A DNA stretch of 64,000 nucleotides from Sinonovacula constricta (taxonomy: Eukaryota; Mollusca; Bivalvia; Cardiida; Solecurtidae), in assembly GCA_007844125.1 (NCBI GenBank), contig CM017569.1, positions 3,835,976 through 3,899,975 on the forward strand, written 5' to 3'. Below the pieces are notes generated by a model that saw only the letters and a program-made list of their open reading frames with translations, made no database searches and was not told where the DNA came from. Below, piece by piece: positions 37,330-47,479 of the stretch. A program made the translations under genes and the position numbers. Every line of letters starts with the position of its first letter. The first letter of the stretch is position 1.

Positions 37330-37919
37330 GTATTTTGTAAAACTTATTAGTTATGAAAATATTATGTTATACTTTCTACATTAATTATAGCATTACTTTG
37401 GTTTATTTCGGTTTCACTGTAAAAAGAGGTTTGGAACGGGATACTTCCGTCTTAAGATACTTGCCAGTCCGTAATATTGTTCTATCACATGCCCATGATA
37501 AATCCTGATACATAAAAATAAGGACGTTGAAGTTACATAGGAATCTCCCATCTTGTAGTTTTTTAACTTGTGACTGTCACATTTTAGTTACGTCCCTATT
37601 GATAAAACGTTCCTTGTCCCCTGATATTAATTTGTAGAAGCTCGTAGTACTGTTAATTCTGGAATGTTTTAAATATATGATGCAATTAGTACTCTCTCAA
37701 ACATTCGTAGCGATAATAAATGAGTGGGGTTTTTTTTTTATTTGACATGAGACTTGATTAGACCTTTAATACAAAAAAAACCTTATGAGACGCCAAGACT
37801 TAATTAGACCAACTGTGAATACATTATAGTAACTAGTGTTTTAAACTTGCAGCAGTAAATTATAGGTATTGCTCTTTGGAGATTTGTATGAACAATATCG
37901 CAATCTTCGGACATTTTTT
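37330..37919. other. Intergenic, nothing recognised
   Basis: No gene or repeat could be supported between the PLE fragment and the foldback repeat. Confidence 0.35.
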
Positions 37920-38140
37920 GGTTTGAGAGGATCTGACACGAGTTGTCATTTAATGCAAACAGTTGTAAACGAGTTCAGAAAAAGTGATACTACGAGAGCT
38001 TATGGCGAGCCTAGTATCATTTTACCTGGGCAAGTTTTATAAATGTTTGTTTTAAATGACAACTCATGTTAGATTTTTTATCACATAATTTTATTCGCCA
38101 ATATACAGTTGTACGAAATTTTAACAATACTTGGTGAAAT
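37920..38140. repeat. Foldback repeat, copy 2
   Basis: Outer arms at 37941-37961 and 38044-38064 pair with two mismatches. Inner arms TGATACTA (37985-37992) and TAGTATCA (38012-38019) pair perfectly. The inner stem has a different sequence from copy 1 (14441-14471), yet both are self-complementary. Shared flanks (GAGGATCT; CGCCAATATAC, ACGAAATTTTA, ACTTGGTGAAA) show common descent. Confidence 0.75.
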
Positions 38141-38376
38141 ATTGGTATAAGATTATCTACATTGTGATGACGTAGATGACATCATCAATAAAAAAGCTGT
38201 ATTAAACTAGTGTAATATAACACAAAATGTAATGGTTGTACATGTTATTTCTTTTATTTTATTTGCACTATGCATAAGGTTGTAATTTTATTGATTTCGA
38301 TAATTAAAAATAATGGTCGGAAAATAACAACAACAAAAATCACGCTATACATGTAGTGTGTAATGTCAAGGCCGCG

Positions 38377-38670
38377 TTATATAAAAGTTGCTACAAATAT
38401 GCCATTAAGAAACGCGAATAACATTCGCGGTTTGTGTCTGTTTATGGTTGTAACAAACAGTTTGCTCATGGATTTTAATTGTTGATTGTTGCTTTCTGGG
38501 ACAGCCACAGATTCAAAATCAATTACCTTCTCAAAACTGTTGGGATTAAAGCCAAATTTTGCCTCGAAATCCTCGTAGCTCATCTCTACAACACTGCTTA
38601 GGTTTTCACACGATTCTTCATCACATTCTTTCAATTTACACCAAATAACATCAAAACAACAGGGACTCAC
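38377..38670 (-). CDS. Unrecognised 97-codon open frame, possibly an exon
   Basis: I do not recognise this protein. Its composition is balanced and acidic, unlike the AT-driven frames around it: CKLKECDEESCENLSSVV and SYEDFEAKFGFNPNSFEKV in the first half, then a basic-hydrophobic end. An in-frame AAG|GTAATT after NSFEK could be a splice donor. No neighbouring exon, homolog or signal peptide could be identified. It may be a chance frame or a fragment of an unknown gene. Confidence 0.25.
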   Translation of the reverse strand: MSPCCFDVIWCKLKECDEESCENLSSVVEMSYEDFEAKFGFNPNSFEKVIDFESVAVPESNNQQLKSMSKLFVTTINRHKPRMLFAFLNGIFVATFI

Positions 38671-38817
38671 ATAATCTCACATTTTGAGGGTTGTTTTTAT
38701 TTTTGCTGACTACAAAGTTGTACTTTTATTGATTTTATTACTATTCCTAATCATGTGCCTTTATTACATGTTTTAGATTTGTGCGAGTTTTTGAATTGAA
38801 AATGATTAATAAAGCCG

Positions 38818-38948
<131 letters not shown>

Positions 38949-38984
38949 GTTTAAAAACTTTCTTTGTCTTTGTTAAATAGAACT

Positions 38985-39092
38985 TCGGAATGTCGCGGTG
39001 AACTGTCCAGTTAGGTCAGTCAGTTAGGACGCCGCTACTTAAATGTTCAATCCTGCAGGACAGAGATCGAAACCGCGATCTGTTTAACCAAT
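38985..39092 (+). repeat. Possible tRNA-derived SINE head
   Basis: GGTCAGTCAGTTAGGACGCC resembles a tRNA A-box region, and about 45 bases later GAGATCGAAACCGCG resembles a B box. There is no full tRNA fold and no recognisable SINE body after it, so this is a weak call. Confidence 0.35.
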
Positions 39093-41025
39093 CTATATAT
39101 TATGGACATTTTTGGGGTGACCACAAGCACAATTACGCGATAAATGAGTTTCTTTCTCGTAAACATTTCTGATCGTTTCGTCAAAAAAGTAGTCCTGCTT
39201 AGAGCAGGTGCGCGAATATCGGTTGATAAAGCTAATCTTTATCACACGGGTTATACCAACTGATATCTACAGAGATGGTAGGATAAAAATAAATTTTGAC
39301 TTTCACCAATTAGTGGACATTTTATTAGGACATGGATTAGCTCTGAATTTGAGTTACATGATTCATTGTTCTGTTGGTTTATATGTAAATTGTAGTTGAT
39401 TGTTTTTTGTTTGTGTAACAATATATTTTGTTTTGTAAAAACTTCTTGCTGTCGTTTTTTTCTATTTGATCACAACATTGATGCAGTCGCAGTCTATATC
39501 TCAGTAACTGAGGACGTATCCTACTAACTCTGCGATAAGCAATGCCAAATATCTGTTATTGCGTTCTTGTTAAATATCACCACATTTCAAGACCCCTTAA
39601 AGAATAGAATGTAACATTTTAGCTTTAGACTCATTTGTTATTGGAATGAATATTTAATAGTTGTTTTGTCCTGCTTTCTTCCTGCTGATTTCTGGTTTCT
39701 TTAAGTAACAAACTATAGTAACGTGAAGTTATTCAGCCTCATTGATAATTCATTAATGCCAACATAAAACATCGGGATAATAACCATAATTGTGTCGCTG
39801 TGAGATATTTAAAATACAAATCAAACATGTTCCAGCGTGTTTTCTGGTTTGTCCAGTTATATATAATATTTTAGATATATATCAAAGTTTTAACTTTTAC
39901 AAACGCATTTATAAGAAAAAGTATACAGTTTATTGAAAAGGATTAAATATTGCAAAACAAATGGTTGTATTTGTGAAGTATTTTGTCGCAAGCGTGCACG
40001 TGCAACTACTACTATTTACATGCCAAACGCATTAAAATACAAATTATTTCATTAATGTACAAAAGCAAACCATCTAAACAAGTAAATCAAACGTTAAACG
40101 GCGTGTTTTAGTAAAAGGGTCATTAATATGAAATACCTTGTTAGGGATTTATGTGAAATGTCAAATCAACATGGCTAATAGCTTCGAAACAAAACTGAAA
40201 ATTATCATGTAACATTTTAAATAAACTACACATGAAACATTCTTCGCAATTATTTATTATCAGAATTGTACAACAATGGGACAATATAACGGCAATTTGA
40301 ATTAGTAAGTCTTTTACAGAATTCGTGTAAGTTTCCACCTATTATTATAAAAATCTATTTTGTTATTTTATGACCTTGCATGATATCTTGTTTTTGTTTG
40401 TGTTTTATTCATAGCAGTACTTTTTCCATTATTAAGTGTTATTAATAACCGTATGAAAAATGATTATTGTACAACCTATGGAGATTCCATTGAAATACAT
40501 TATTGTGCAAATATATGGATCGGTTATAATTAAAAAAGATAATGCAAGTTTTCATTAAGTATATCTTTCTTTACACATAAGAATCACATTGTGTATTGCA
40601 ATATACAAACGAAACTTAAATGGTACCATGTAGCTTTTAGAAATATATCGAATCAATATAAACAAATGCCTAGCGAAGCACACTCTTCCTCAATTTCAGC
40701 CATTTGTTTAATTTGTGTGCGTACATTTACCGATGCTGTCACATAGAAAATGTAAACCAAGTTTTATATTTTTGTACGTACATAACATTCTCATTCTTCG
40801 TATTTCTCATAGAAACTTGTTATTTTGCTACTGGACATACCTTAACAACATGTAAATGACTATTAAAATAACAATAGCCAAACTATAAACAAAACTGTAA
40901 TAATAAGTGTCAATATTTTCCATTGGTGTTTGTTCTGTTGATCATATTGTATTTTATTATGGTAGAGGGAAATATAAAATTCGTTTAAGGGCTCCATTTC
41001 TTTCATTTGATTTAAATTAAAATAC
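39093..41025. other. AT-rich intergenic DNA, nothing recognised
   Basis: No gene, RNA gene or shared repeat recognised. Frames at 39208-39399 (plus) and 40141-40338 (minus) carry no motif. Confidence 0.4.
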
Positions 41026-41029
41026 AAAT

Positions 41030-41205
41030 CACCGACTAGCTACTCACCCCTTCACCGCGTGGGTTCGAATCCCGCCCAGGGTTATAACTTTCACGGGAAG
41101 GGAGTCTTCCTGCTGACAAACGGAGCGTAAGTGGTTCTATCTTGTTCTTTCCTGTGCCAAAAATATCCCGGACTGCACAAATTTGACCTCACTCGTGCGA
41201 TGTAA
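41030..41205 (+). repeat. tRNA-derived SINE, 5'-truncated
   Basis: A perfect B box (GGGTTCGAATCCC at about 41063-41075) sits after CTTCACCGCGT, followed by TTCACGGGAAGGGAGTCTTC, CTGCTGACAAACGGAGCG, TAAGTGGTTCTATC. The same head-to-body order appears on the minus strand at 21746-21965. No A box is visible, so the head is truncated. Confidence 0.6.
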
Positions 41206-41507
41206 CAAACTTAAAAATGAAACATAACAAAGCTAATAAAGGTTGATTTTCTGCCAGAACATTCTGAAATTGGTAGTACATGTTCATAAAACGTTAGAAC
41301 TGTGCTGGCAATACCATATGTGTTTGATGAAAGTCTTCAAATTGACCGTGAATCATTTCAATTGTTCAATTCTGCCACAACGTTCTCGATATAGACAGTA
41401 ACGTCACTCGATTTTATTCACCTCTTCACGATAACACTTCTCAGCCTAGCCGATGTATGGGGTTTATGCTTCCGCATTAAAAAAATTCCGTATATCAATA
41501 TAAAATC

Positions 41508-41509
<2 letters not shown>

Positions 41510-41579
<70 letters not shown>
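41510..41579. repeat. (TA)n microsatellite
   Basis: About 35 uninterrupted TA units ending exactly where the left ~190-bp direct repeat starts. Confidence 0.95.
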
Positions 41580-41581
<2 letters not shown>

Positions 41582-41770
41582 CAATACTTTATATGATAAT
41601 ATAAAGTAATTTATGTTTGCGCTCATTACTTATGGTGGAGGGATAGTTTTGGTGGAGCGTTTCCTTTATATATTTAGTGCAGTGTATCCTTCTGTACAAC
41701 GCATTTTGTCAGCCTCGTTCTGAAAGCGCAAGGAAACAAAGGAAATCAGAGAAGTTCACTCCATTTTTTG
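41580..41770 (+). repeat. Left copy of a ~190-bp direct repeat
   Basis: Starts AACAATACTTTATATGATAA, containing the palindrome TACTTTATAT-GATA-ATATAAAGTA, and ends CTCCATTTTTTG. It is identical by eye to 54205-54402 except for a 7-base duplication (TTACTTA) in the latter. The pair brackets the PLE and the tyrosine-recombinase element. It may be one terminal repeat (A1) of the latter, with the PLE nested inside. Confidence 0.85.
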
Positions 41771-41854
41771 TTTATTTTCTTCTATTTTCGATCTTGCTTA
41801 ACTTCTTTGTTTGATGGGATCTATGTAATAACATTATTACATTCATTCTTTAAT

Positions 41855-42600
41855 AATAGGTAAATAAGAAAAGGTCCTATCAAAATTTTCACAGATATTT
41901 AAATTTTATCTACCTGCAGACCAAGGCAGACAAGGTAAATGTAAATGTGACAAAAAAAAAACACAGAGACGAGACATAACACACAAAAAGAAAAACCATC
42001 AGTTACCGCCTTGGAACGGTCAGTCGGCAAAATGGCCAACTGGGGTGCTTAAACCTGGTTTGTGGAGCGCTCCAACCTCGCACTTCCTGACGGTTTTTCT
42101 ATCAAACAAACAGTGTAAATAAAAGTATCCCGTCAAAGTGACACAACTAACAATAAGCACCTGCATCGGGAGTTAAAACAGATATAATGAACATATGTAC
42201 AGTATTTACAGTAGATAAAAGCCTCGGCAACCAAAAAAATCCAAATGAGAGAGTAGTTTAAAATAAAATAAAGCAGTACATGCGCTGATATATTATAAGA
42301 ACCATATAACGACGTCATAAATGCCATGCCGTCATATGCCAAAAGTGTCAAAAGTGAAATGTAAACAATATGGAAGAAACAATAGAATTTTAGAAAATCA
42401 ACAAAATAAAACGTAGTATTGTTTAGAGTTAATCGTTTAAAAGACATATTATAAACGCCGAGGATTTATCCGCAGTTGACATATTATATATGATAAAGAT
42501 TAAAAAAAAAAAAATCCCGATGTTATACCTACTGTGCAATCTCACGTAAAGGGTATGGAGACTGCTCAAGTTGTCCCACCTATATAGGGCACGACTGGAG
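41855..42600 (-). other. PLE 3' untranslated region and A-type tail
   Basis: Contains, in element order, the ACGTGAGATTGCACAG block, the region around AATCCTCGGCG, CTCCCGATGCAGGTGC, the core GGAGCGCTCCACAAACCAGG, AAGCACCCCAGTTGG and CAAGGCGGTAACTGATGG, then TTATGTCTCGTC and a terminal AATATCTGTGAAAA. The last ~320 bases are the part repeated as stand-alone A-type copies through the window. It has no open frame of note; the small minus-strand frames at 42133-42623 are incidental. Confidence 0.8.
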
Positions 42601-42617
42601 AGATGAAGAGACAAGAA

Positions 42618-42663
42618 ATCCAACAGTGACTGTCCAATTATGGCTTTAAGTCACTGTTTTCAT
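42618..42663 (-). promoter_or_regulatory. Candidate SECIS element of the Naiad selenoprotein
   Basis: On the minus strand: ATGA (42663-42660), one A, helix arm AACAGTGACT (42658-42649), T, AAA (42647-42645), mini-helix CCA (42643-42641) with loop TAAT and TGG (42636-42634), arm AGTCACTGTT (42631-42622), then G and GA (42620-42619). The 10-bp helix is perfect. The ATGA and GA supply the tandem sheared G-A core. Twelve bases separate ATGA from AAA, the usual SECIS spacing, and the mini-helix corresponds to a form 2 SECIS. The hairpin begins 34 bases after the TAA stop. SECIS hairpins recruit SBP2 and the Sec-specific elongation factor so that UGA is read as selenocysteine. Matched by eye only. 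Confidence 0.75.
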
Positions 42664-42697
42664 ATAGTCTCAACGACCTGTCCGGTCATCGTGTAAT

Positions 42698-45600
42698 TTA
42701 AAAGCAATGCAAGTTCTTGACTGTAAAAGGGTCAATTGCAAGCAATGCAGTACATCGAAGGATTCCCGGGTTGTAACCGTCTGCAATACATTTTCTGATA
42801 AGTTTTGTAAAGTGGTCAGAAAAGTTATTGAGACCCTTGATCTTCTTTAACTTGTATAAAACATTTCCATAAAATGCAGGATGGCTTATGCCTTTCTGCA
42901 TAAGTGTTTTCATACTGCTATTATACTTAGAAGCAATAAAATCATTGCGGTGAAAGAATTTTGAAAACGCCTTTCTTAATTTATGAAAACGAAAGCCTTG
43001 CTGTAACAGTTTAGAAGAAATAAACAGGTTTCTAGCATTGAAATCTTCTACTTTAGTACAAACTCGTGCAAACCTTGTAAGTTGTGATATGTAAATACCA
43101 TAGGAGGTAGCACGAGGTGAATCACCATCAAGGTATGGATAATTCACAATACTAAAGTTGAAATCATCTCTCTTGTCATAGATTTTAGTAGAGACGTTGT
43201 CATTGGAAATATTGATCTCAATGTCTAGAAATGCTGCATTTAAATGTCAGTTATTTGCTTTATTAAGGGTAAGTTCTGGAGGGTAAATCAGATGGATCAT
43301 TTGAGAAAAGAAAGGATTATCTATAGTTAGAATATCGTCAAGATAGCGTGACGTTAAATTGAAAGCCTCTATAATGTGGCTTTGGTTTGAAGGGGATAAA
43401 GTTAACATGAAATCACGTTCAAAGCAGTATAAAAACAAATCTGCAATTAATGGTGCACAGTTGGTTCCCATAGGGATACCAATTACTTGTCTAAATAAAG
43501 TGTCACCGCATTTTATGTAAATATTGTCTAATAGAAAACGTAAAGCTTCACAAACATCCGTGCAAGTCCACATAGTAAACTTTTCTAAGAATGTGTTGGT
43601 AAAAAAAGCATTACTTTCATGACATGCAATATATAGACGTTGCTCTCGAGCAAATGTTTTCTCAATAAGAGCAATCAATTTGGTCTTAATTAAATCATGA
43701 GGTAAAGAAGTGTACAGCGTAGAGAAATCGTAAGTATTAACTGCAGAGCAATGAAAGTTTAAAGTACGAAACTTGTCTAAGACTTCTGAAGAATTTTTAA
43801 TAGACCAAAAAATGTTAATTCCTGAATTTTCATACACTTTTTCACAATATTTAACAACGTGATTGCGAACGGCTGTAAGGCAAGACGTAAGTAGTTTAGA
43901 TATGTGAGTGGTGGTGCTAGAGCTGGCATTAGCTATGAATCGTGACTTGTATGGTGTTTTGTGAAGCTTAGGAATCCAGTACAAGGAAGGAAGTTTTTCT
44001 TGCTTTGTTTCTATTTTGATATTGAAATTATGCAATATCTGTTTATGTTTGTCAATGACTGTCTGAAAGTCAAGGTTGGTGCAAGAGTAAGAACTGGTGG
44101 TGGATAACTCAGCACTCAGTATATTTTTGTAATAAAGTCGTCAGACAAAAATTATGTTGTTTGAAGCTTTGTCTGCAGGTACAAGTACAAATTTATCGTG
44201 AATAATCTGAAAGGACTGTTTTAGATGTTTTAAGTGATAAAAAGGTTTCTTAGGTAAACTAGAAGGATGGGAGCGGTAGAATTTAACGCGATTTTTTATT
44301 ATCTTAAAAATGGCTTTCTTCCAAGTATTAAGTGCTACTGTATCCGTGTTTTCTCTCTTACACCAGCGATCGGCAAACAGATTAATTGCATCAGCAATTT
44401 CTTTGCAACAAAGGTCAAAATCTATGTCATCTGGCAGGCGATATTTCGGGCCCTTAAAGAGTAATTTTCTCAATTTGTAGTCATCGATGATGTTTAAATC
44501 CCCAGTAATGATATGGCCAGAAGGTAAATAACAGAAAGGTGAAGTGGAACAGTTACAAGAATCTTGAGAAGGGTCATTTAGGTTAAGGTCTGCTACTGTT
44601 TGGTTGTAATTAAAAATTAGACCTCTAATGGGTTTTTTGTACTTATAACAAATCATTGGGTTTTCTTTGTTTTCGAAGTAACACGGGATTTTATTGATGA
44701 TATTTTTGTCCCGAAAGATACTAGGTAAGTCGATAAAATCAATCCCTTTATTAATGTATTTGATTTTCATGAAATGTCGTTTATGTTGAGACTGTTTATC
44801 TATATGAGGTCTTAAAGCATGGGTAGTATACTTTTGAATGATGGAAGCCACCTCATATAAAGGATGAGTACGTAAATATATTTTATCTGCCTCATTGTCC
44901 AAAATAACTAGTGATTTCAAGGGTAGATTGGTAACTGTACAAAGTAAGGCGTGAATACCAGATCGAATATAAAGTGTGTTCAGATCTTGAATAGAAACTG
45001 TTTTCCTAAATCTGCGCTTAAGATTATGATTTTTTCTAATTCCATGAGACCGTCGTTTGCGCTTGCGTAAAGATAGAATACTAAAGATGTCAATGTTCGA
45101 ATTTTTAGAAATATTGCCCGCCTGATAAATATTGTCATTAAGACCGAGTGGAAATGGAGTCTGAAGTTTTTTAATCCAATCAAGTTCGGCACTGTATCTG
45201 GCCTGTAATTTAAATCCTTTAGAAACATCGTCATCGAAAACAATTTTTTGCAAAGGTTGTATGTTCACATATTTTAAAGAATGTCCTGTAGTTAGAAAAT
45301 GATTATAAAGGTAGTTCTTAAAACGACGAGCGTTACGGATTTTATATGAATGTTCTCGAAATCTTATTTTAAGCGCCCGCCCCGTTTGTCCAACGTACTG
45401 CAGTTTACAGTTAGGATGGTTTCATGTTATAACATAAATTATGTTGTTACTTTGTCAATCAACATCACAAGGTAAGGAAATGTTAAATGTACGGCCATTT
45501 ACAGTAGACTTGACAGTGGAGTTACAGTTAAGGAATCTACATGTACTACATCTTTTATAATTACACTTGTAGATATTAAAGTACACATTATGTCCACTTT

Positions 45601-45847
45601 GCATTTGTGCGGGGGAATTCTTTACATTACTACTAGGAACGTTACGTAAAATACACGACTGCCGAAGAAATAAATTACTCGAATTGGAAATATAAACCCG
45701 GGAAGACGGGTGTAATTTTATTGGTGAAATATTGACAGTGACTCTTCTAGAAAATATATCATCAGAACCATGAGCCAAATGCACAGTAGACACATTATGC
45801 AATTTTAAGGGAGAAATATTTATGTTTGGTTTTAGTAGTCTGTTCAT
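42698..45847 (-). CDS. Naiad PLE protein: GIY-YIG endonuclease and RT, four in-frame TGA (putative Sec)
   Basis: One frame of 1,049 codons, ATG (good context, ACC before it) to TAA. Order: N-terminal region with C..C patch (CNYKRCSTCRFLNC, about residues 100-115); GIY-YIG nuclease (NNIIYVIT, LQYVGQTGR, catalytic Arg in LKIRFREH, later histidine in NHFLTTGH); CxC linker (SCNCSTSPFCYLPSGHIITG, about 430); RT core (WIPKLHKTPYKSRFI; YDFSTLYTSLP, about 706; GIPMGTNCAPLIADLFLY; RYLDDILT, about 835); C-terminal GIYISQLTRFARVC and QGFRFHKLRK. In-frame TGA at codons 131, 142, 569 and 867 (45455-45457, 45422-45424, 44141-44143, 43247-43249) are the only interruptions. Codon 142 is the first ligand of the CCHH motif of PLE nucleases; 131 and 569 fall where relatives have Cys. 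I read them as selenocysteine. The alternative, four chance nonsense mutations, is less likely given their positions and the SECIS-like hairpin. Confidence 0.88.
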
Positions 45848-46008
45848 GGTTGTTTTATTTCAAGTAAAATAAACCTAAGTCCAAGGTATGTCAAAAGAAA
45901 ATATACGTAACAATCCTGATAGGATGAATTAGATGACAACATAGATCACATGCACGGGGAGATTTTTTACGACCGCCACACTGCACAAGCAACACTGTTG
46001 TGATTATG
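45848..46008 (-). other. PLE upstream (5' untranslated) block
   Basis: Contains the GATGACAACATAGATCACAT, GCACGGGGAGATTTTTTACG and CCACACTGCACAAGCAACAC sequence also found at 20515-20582, 56869-56990 and inverted at 22215-22310. It directly joins the tail fragment at 46009, as expected for a head-to-tail junction. An in-frame TGA five codons upstream of the ATG closes the coding frame on this side. Confidence 0.65.
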
Positions 46009-46165
46009 AATAGGTAAATAAGAAAAGGTCCTATCAAAATTTTCACAGATATTTAAATTTTATCTACCTGCAGACCAAGGCAGACAAGGTAAATGTAAAT
46101 GTGACAAAAAAAAAAAAAAAAAAAAAAAACACAGAGACGAGACATAACACACAAAAAGAAAAACC
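46009..46165 (-). repeat. Pseudo-LTR: truncated PLE tail upstream of the intact copy
   Basis: Matches 41855-41999 nearly base for base (AATAGGTAAATAAGAAAAGG to ACAAAAAGAAAAACC) apart from a longer poly-A run of about 24 at 46105-46129. It stops abruptly at 46165. Position and orientation match the partial tandem copies (pseudo-LTRs) typical of PLEs. Confidence 0.8.
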
Positions 46166-46479
46166 TATTTAGTCGCTTTCCATACAGAGGCTTCTTTTAC
46201 GGCTTATTGCCAGAGATTTCTTTGTTCTTGTTTACATAACGTGCTAGTTAACCACTTCACGCATCGCATTATTTTACATAATTAAACCTGTTGGGATTGC
46301 AAACAGTGGTAATTACATCTGTATTCTATTTCTTTGGTGATTACTACTTATTCACTTAACAGTATCTTGCACGTTTAAGCTAAATCTCTGTCAGTTGATT
46401 CCATCACTAATTTGCTTACTTTCAGCAGGATAAGGGTGGCTGTTTACTGTTATGTTGTTACATTTTGCCAGTTTCCACG

Positions 46480-47064
46480 ATGTACAATGTTCTCATCCTT
46501 GGACATTCATTCACCAGAAGACTACAATCTTGGTGTAATGAACAAAGACGTTTGAATATGAATATTGACTCATCTCGATTACAGATATTTTGGCATGGGA
46601 TTGGAGGGGCTACCATAACAGACCCATATCATGCCAAGTCATTGTGGTCGGATATTACTCTTATTAAGGATCTAAATATTGACGCTGTTTTCCTGGACAT
46701 TGGAAGCAACGACTTATGCAACTCACAGATACCACCACGTCGGGTAGCTGATAAGATATTTACATTTGCATGTAGGATTTTGCTTGATGGCTGCAAATAT
46801 GTAATTATTGGTGAGATCCTCTCCAGGAACAGCAATTCAGGGTTCAGCCAAATGGCAATGGCTACCAACTCACTTCTTCAACAATATTGTGCTCATCATG
46901 ATCACATTAAAATGTGGAACCACTCACGCAATAACTTTAATGTCAGGTTTTTACAGGATTATGTAGCAGCCGATGGAGTGCATGTTGATAATGACAGAGG
47001 AATGGCACGCTATTACAGTTCCATACGGGGTGCTGTGTTGCAGGCTGAAAGGTGCCTTCATTAA
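46480..47064 (+). CDS. SGNH/GDSL-type hydrolase of the YR element
   Basis: A 194-residue protein with the SGNH blocks in order: ILGHSFTRRL (Ser at residue 10, block I), GIGGAT (block II Gly, about 40-45), DIGSNDLC (Asn of block III, 75-78) and DGVHVDNDRGM (Asp and His of block V, 165-168). SGNH enzymes are serine esterases/acylhydrolases; similar domains occur in some LINE ORF1 proteins and, as I recall, in some Ngaro elements, where the substrate is unknown. No signal peptide, so presumably cytoplasmic. I chose the ATG at 46480; the open frame extends 5 codons further upstream without an ATG. It lies 1.35 kb upstream of Gag and may be a separate transcript. A CTTACTTTCAG at about 46418-46428 looks like a splice acceptor. 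Confidence 0.8.
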   Translation: MYNVLILGHSFTRRLQSWCNEQRRLNMNIDSSRLQIFWHGIGGATITDPYHAKSLWSDITLIKDLNIDAVFLDIGSNDLCNSQIPPRRVADKIFTFACRILLDGCKYVIIGEILSRNSNSGFSQMAMATNSLLQQYCAHHDHIKMWNHSRNNFNVRFLQDYVAADGVHVDNDRGMARYYSSIRGAVLQAERCLH

Positions 47065-47479
47065 CACCCTAATTTTGACAGCTTCATAGCATAAACTTGA
47101 TAACTTGGCGAGGGTTGATAGCCAACTATTTCACATGTCATAAGTATGCTATAATTTCAGATTCATCACTCCTTCACACCATAACCCTGTGGTAAATCAT
47201 CAGATCACTGCAACACTTGAGCTGCTTACAGACCCTATTTAGAAGGCAGGAGTACCACATACCCCCTCATCATGTATGTTTGTACACATTTTGGTATTAC
47301 AAACTGTTAGTTATTGAACATATCAATAACATCATCCAAAACTATCTTACCATAAAGTGGGAAAGTTTATGTATTGCTACACTTTTCACTTGTTTGTCTC
47401 ATTCCCGTTTGCAATTTAAGTATGGAATAATACCTGGCCATTCTTATACAATAATGTGGATGATGATCACTATTTGATC
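47065..47479. other. Spacer between hydrolase and palindrome array
   Basis: No domain-bearing frame. The plus-strand frame at 47217-47477 has no recognisable features. It probably belongs to the untranslated part of the retrotransposon. Confidence 0.4.

Larger units (their letters stand above)
41855..46165 (-). mobile_element. Naiad-type Penelope-like element with pseudo-LTR
   Basis: A full-length permuted PLE: a partial 3'-tail copy upstream (46009-46165), an upstream block (about 45880-46008), one long coding frame (45847-42698) interrupted by four TGA codons, and an 850-base 3' region with a SECIS-like hairpin and the A-type tail ending CCTATT at 41855. A GIY-YIG endonuclease ahead of the RT with a CxC linker defines the N-terminal-endonuclease PLEs (Naiad and Chlamys) described by Craig and colleagues in 2021. 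The tail fragment upstream of the 5' end fits the pseudo-LTR arrangement known for PLEs. Target-site duplications are not clear. Confidence 0.9.

Noticed and set aside
41063..41075. Perfect B box as a functional tRNA gene
   Set aside because: No A box, acceptor stem or anticodon arm; followed by a SINE body.
42133..42623. Minus-strand frames of 104 and 64 codons downstream of the PLE stop
   Set aside because: They lie in the 3' untranslated region and the corresponding frames are not kept in the copy at 61620-62050; they look incidental.
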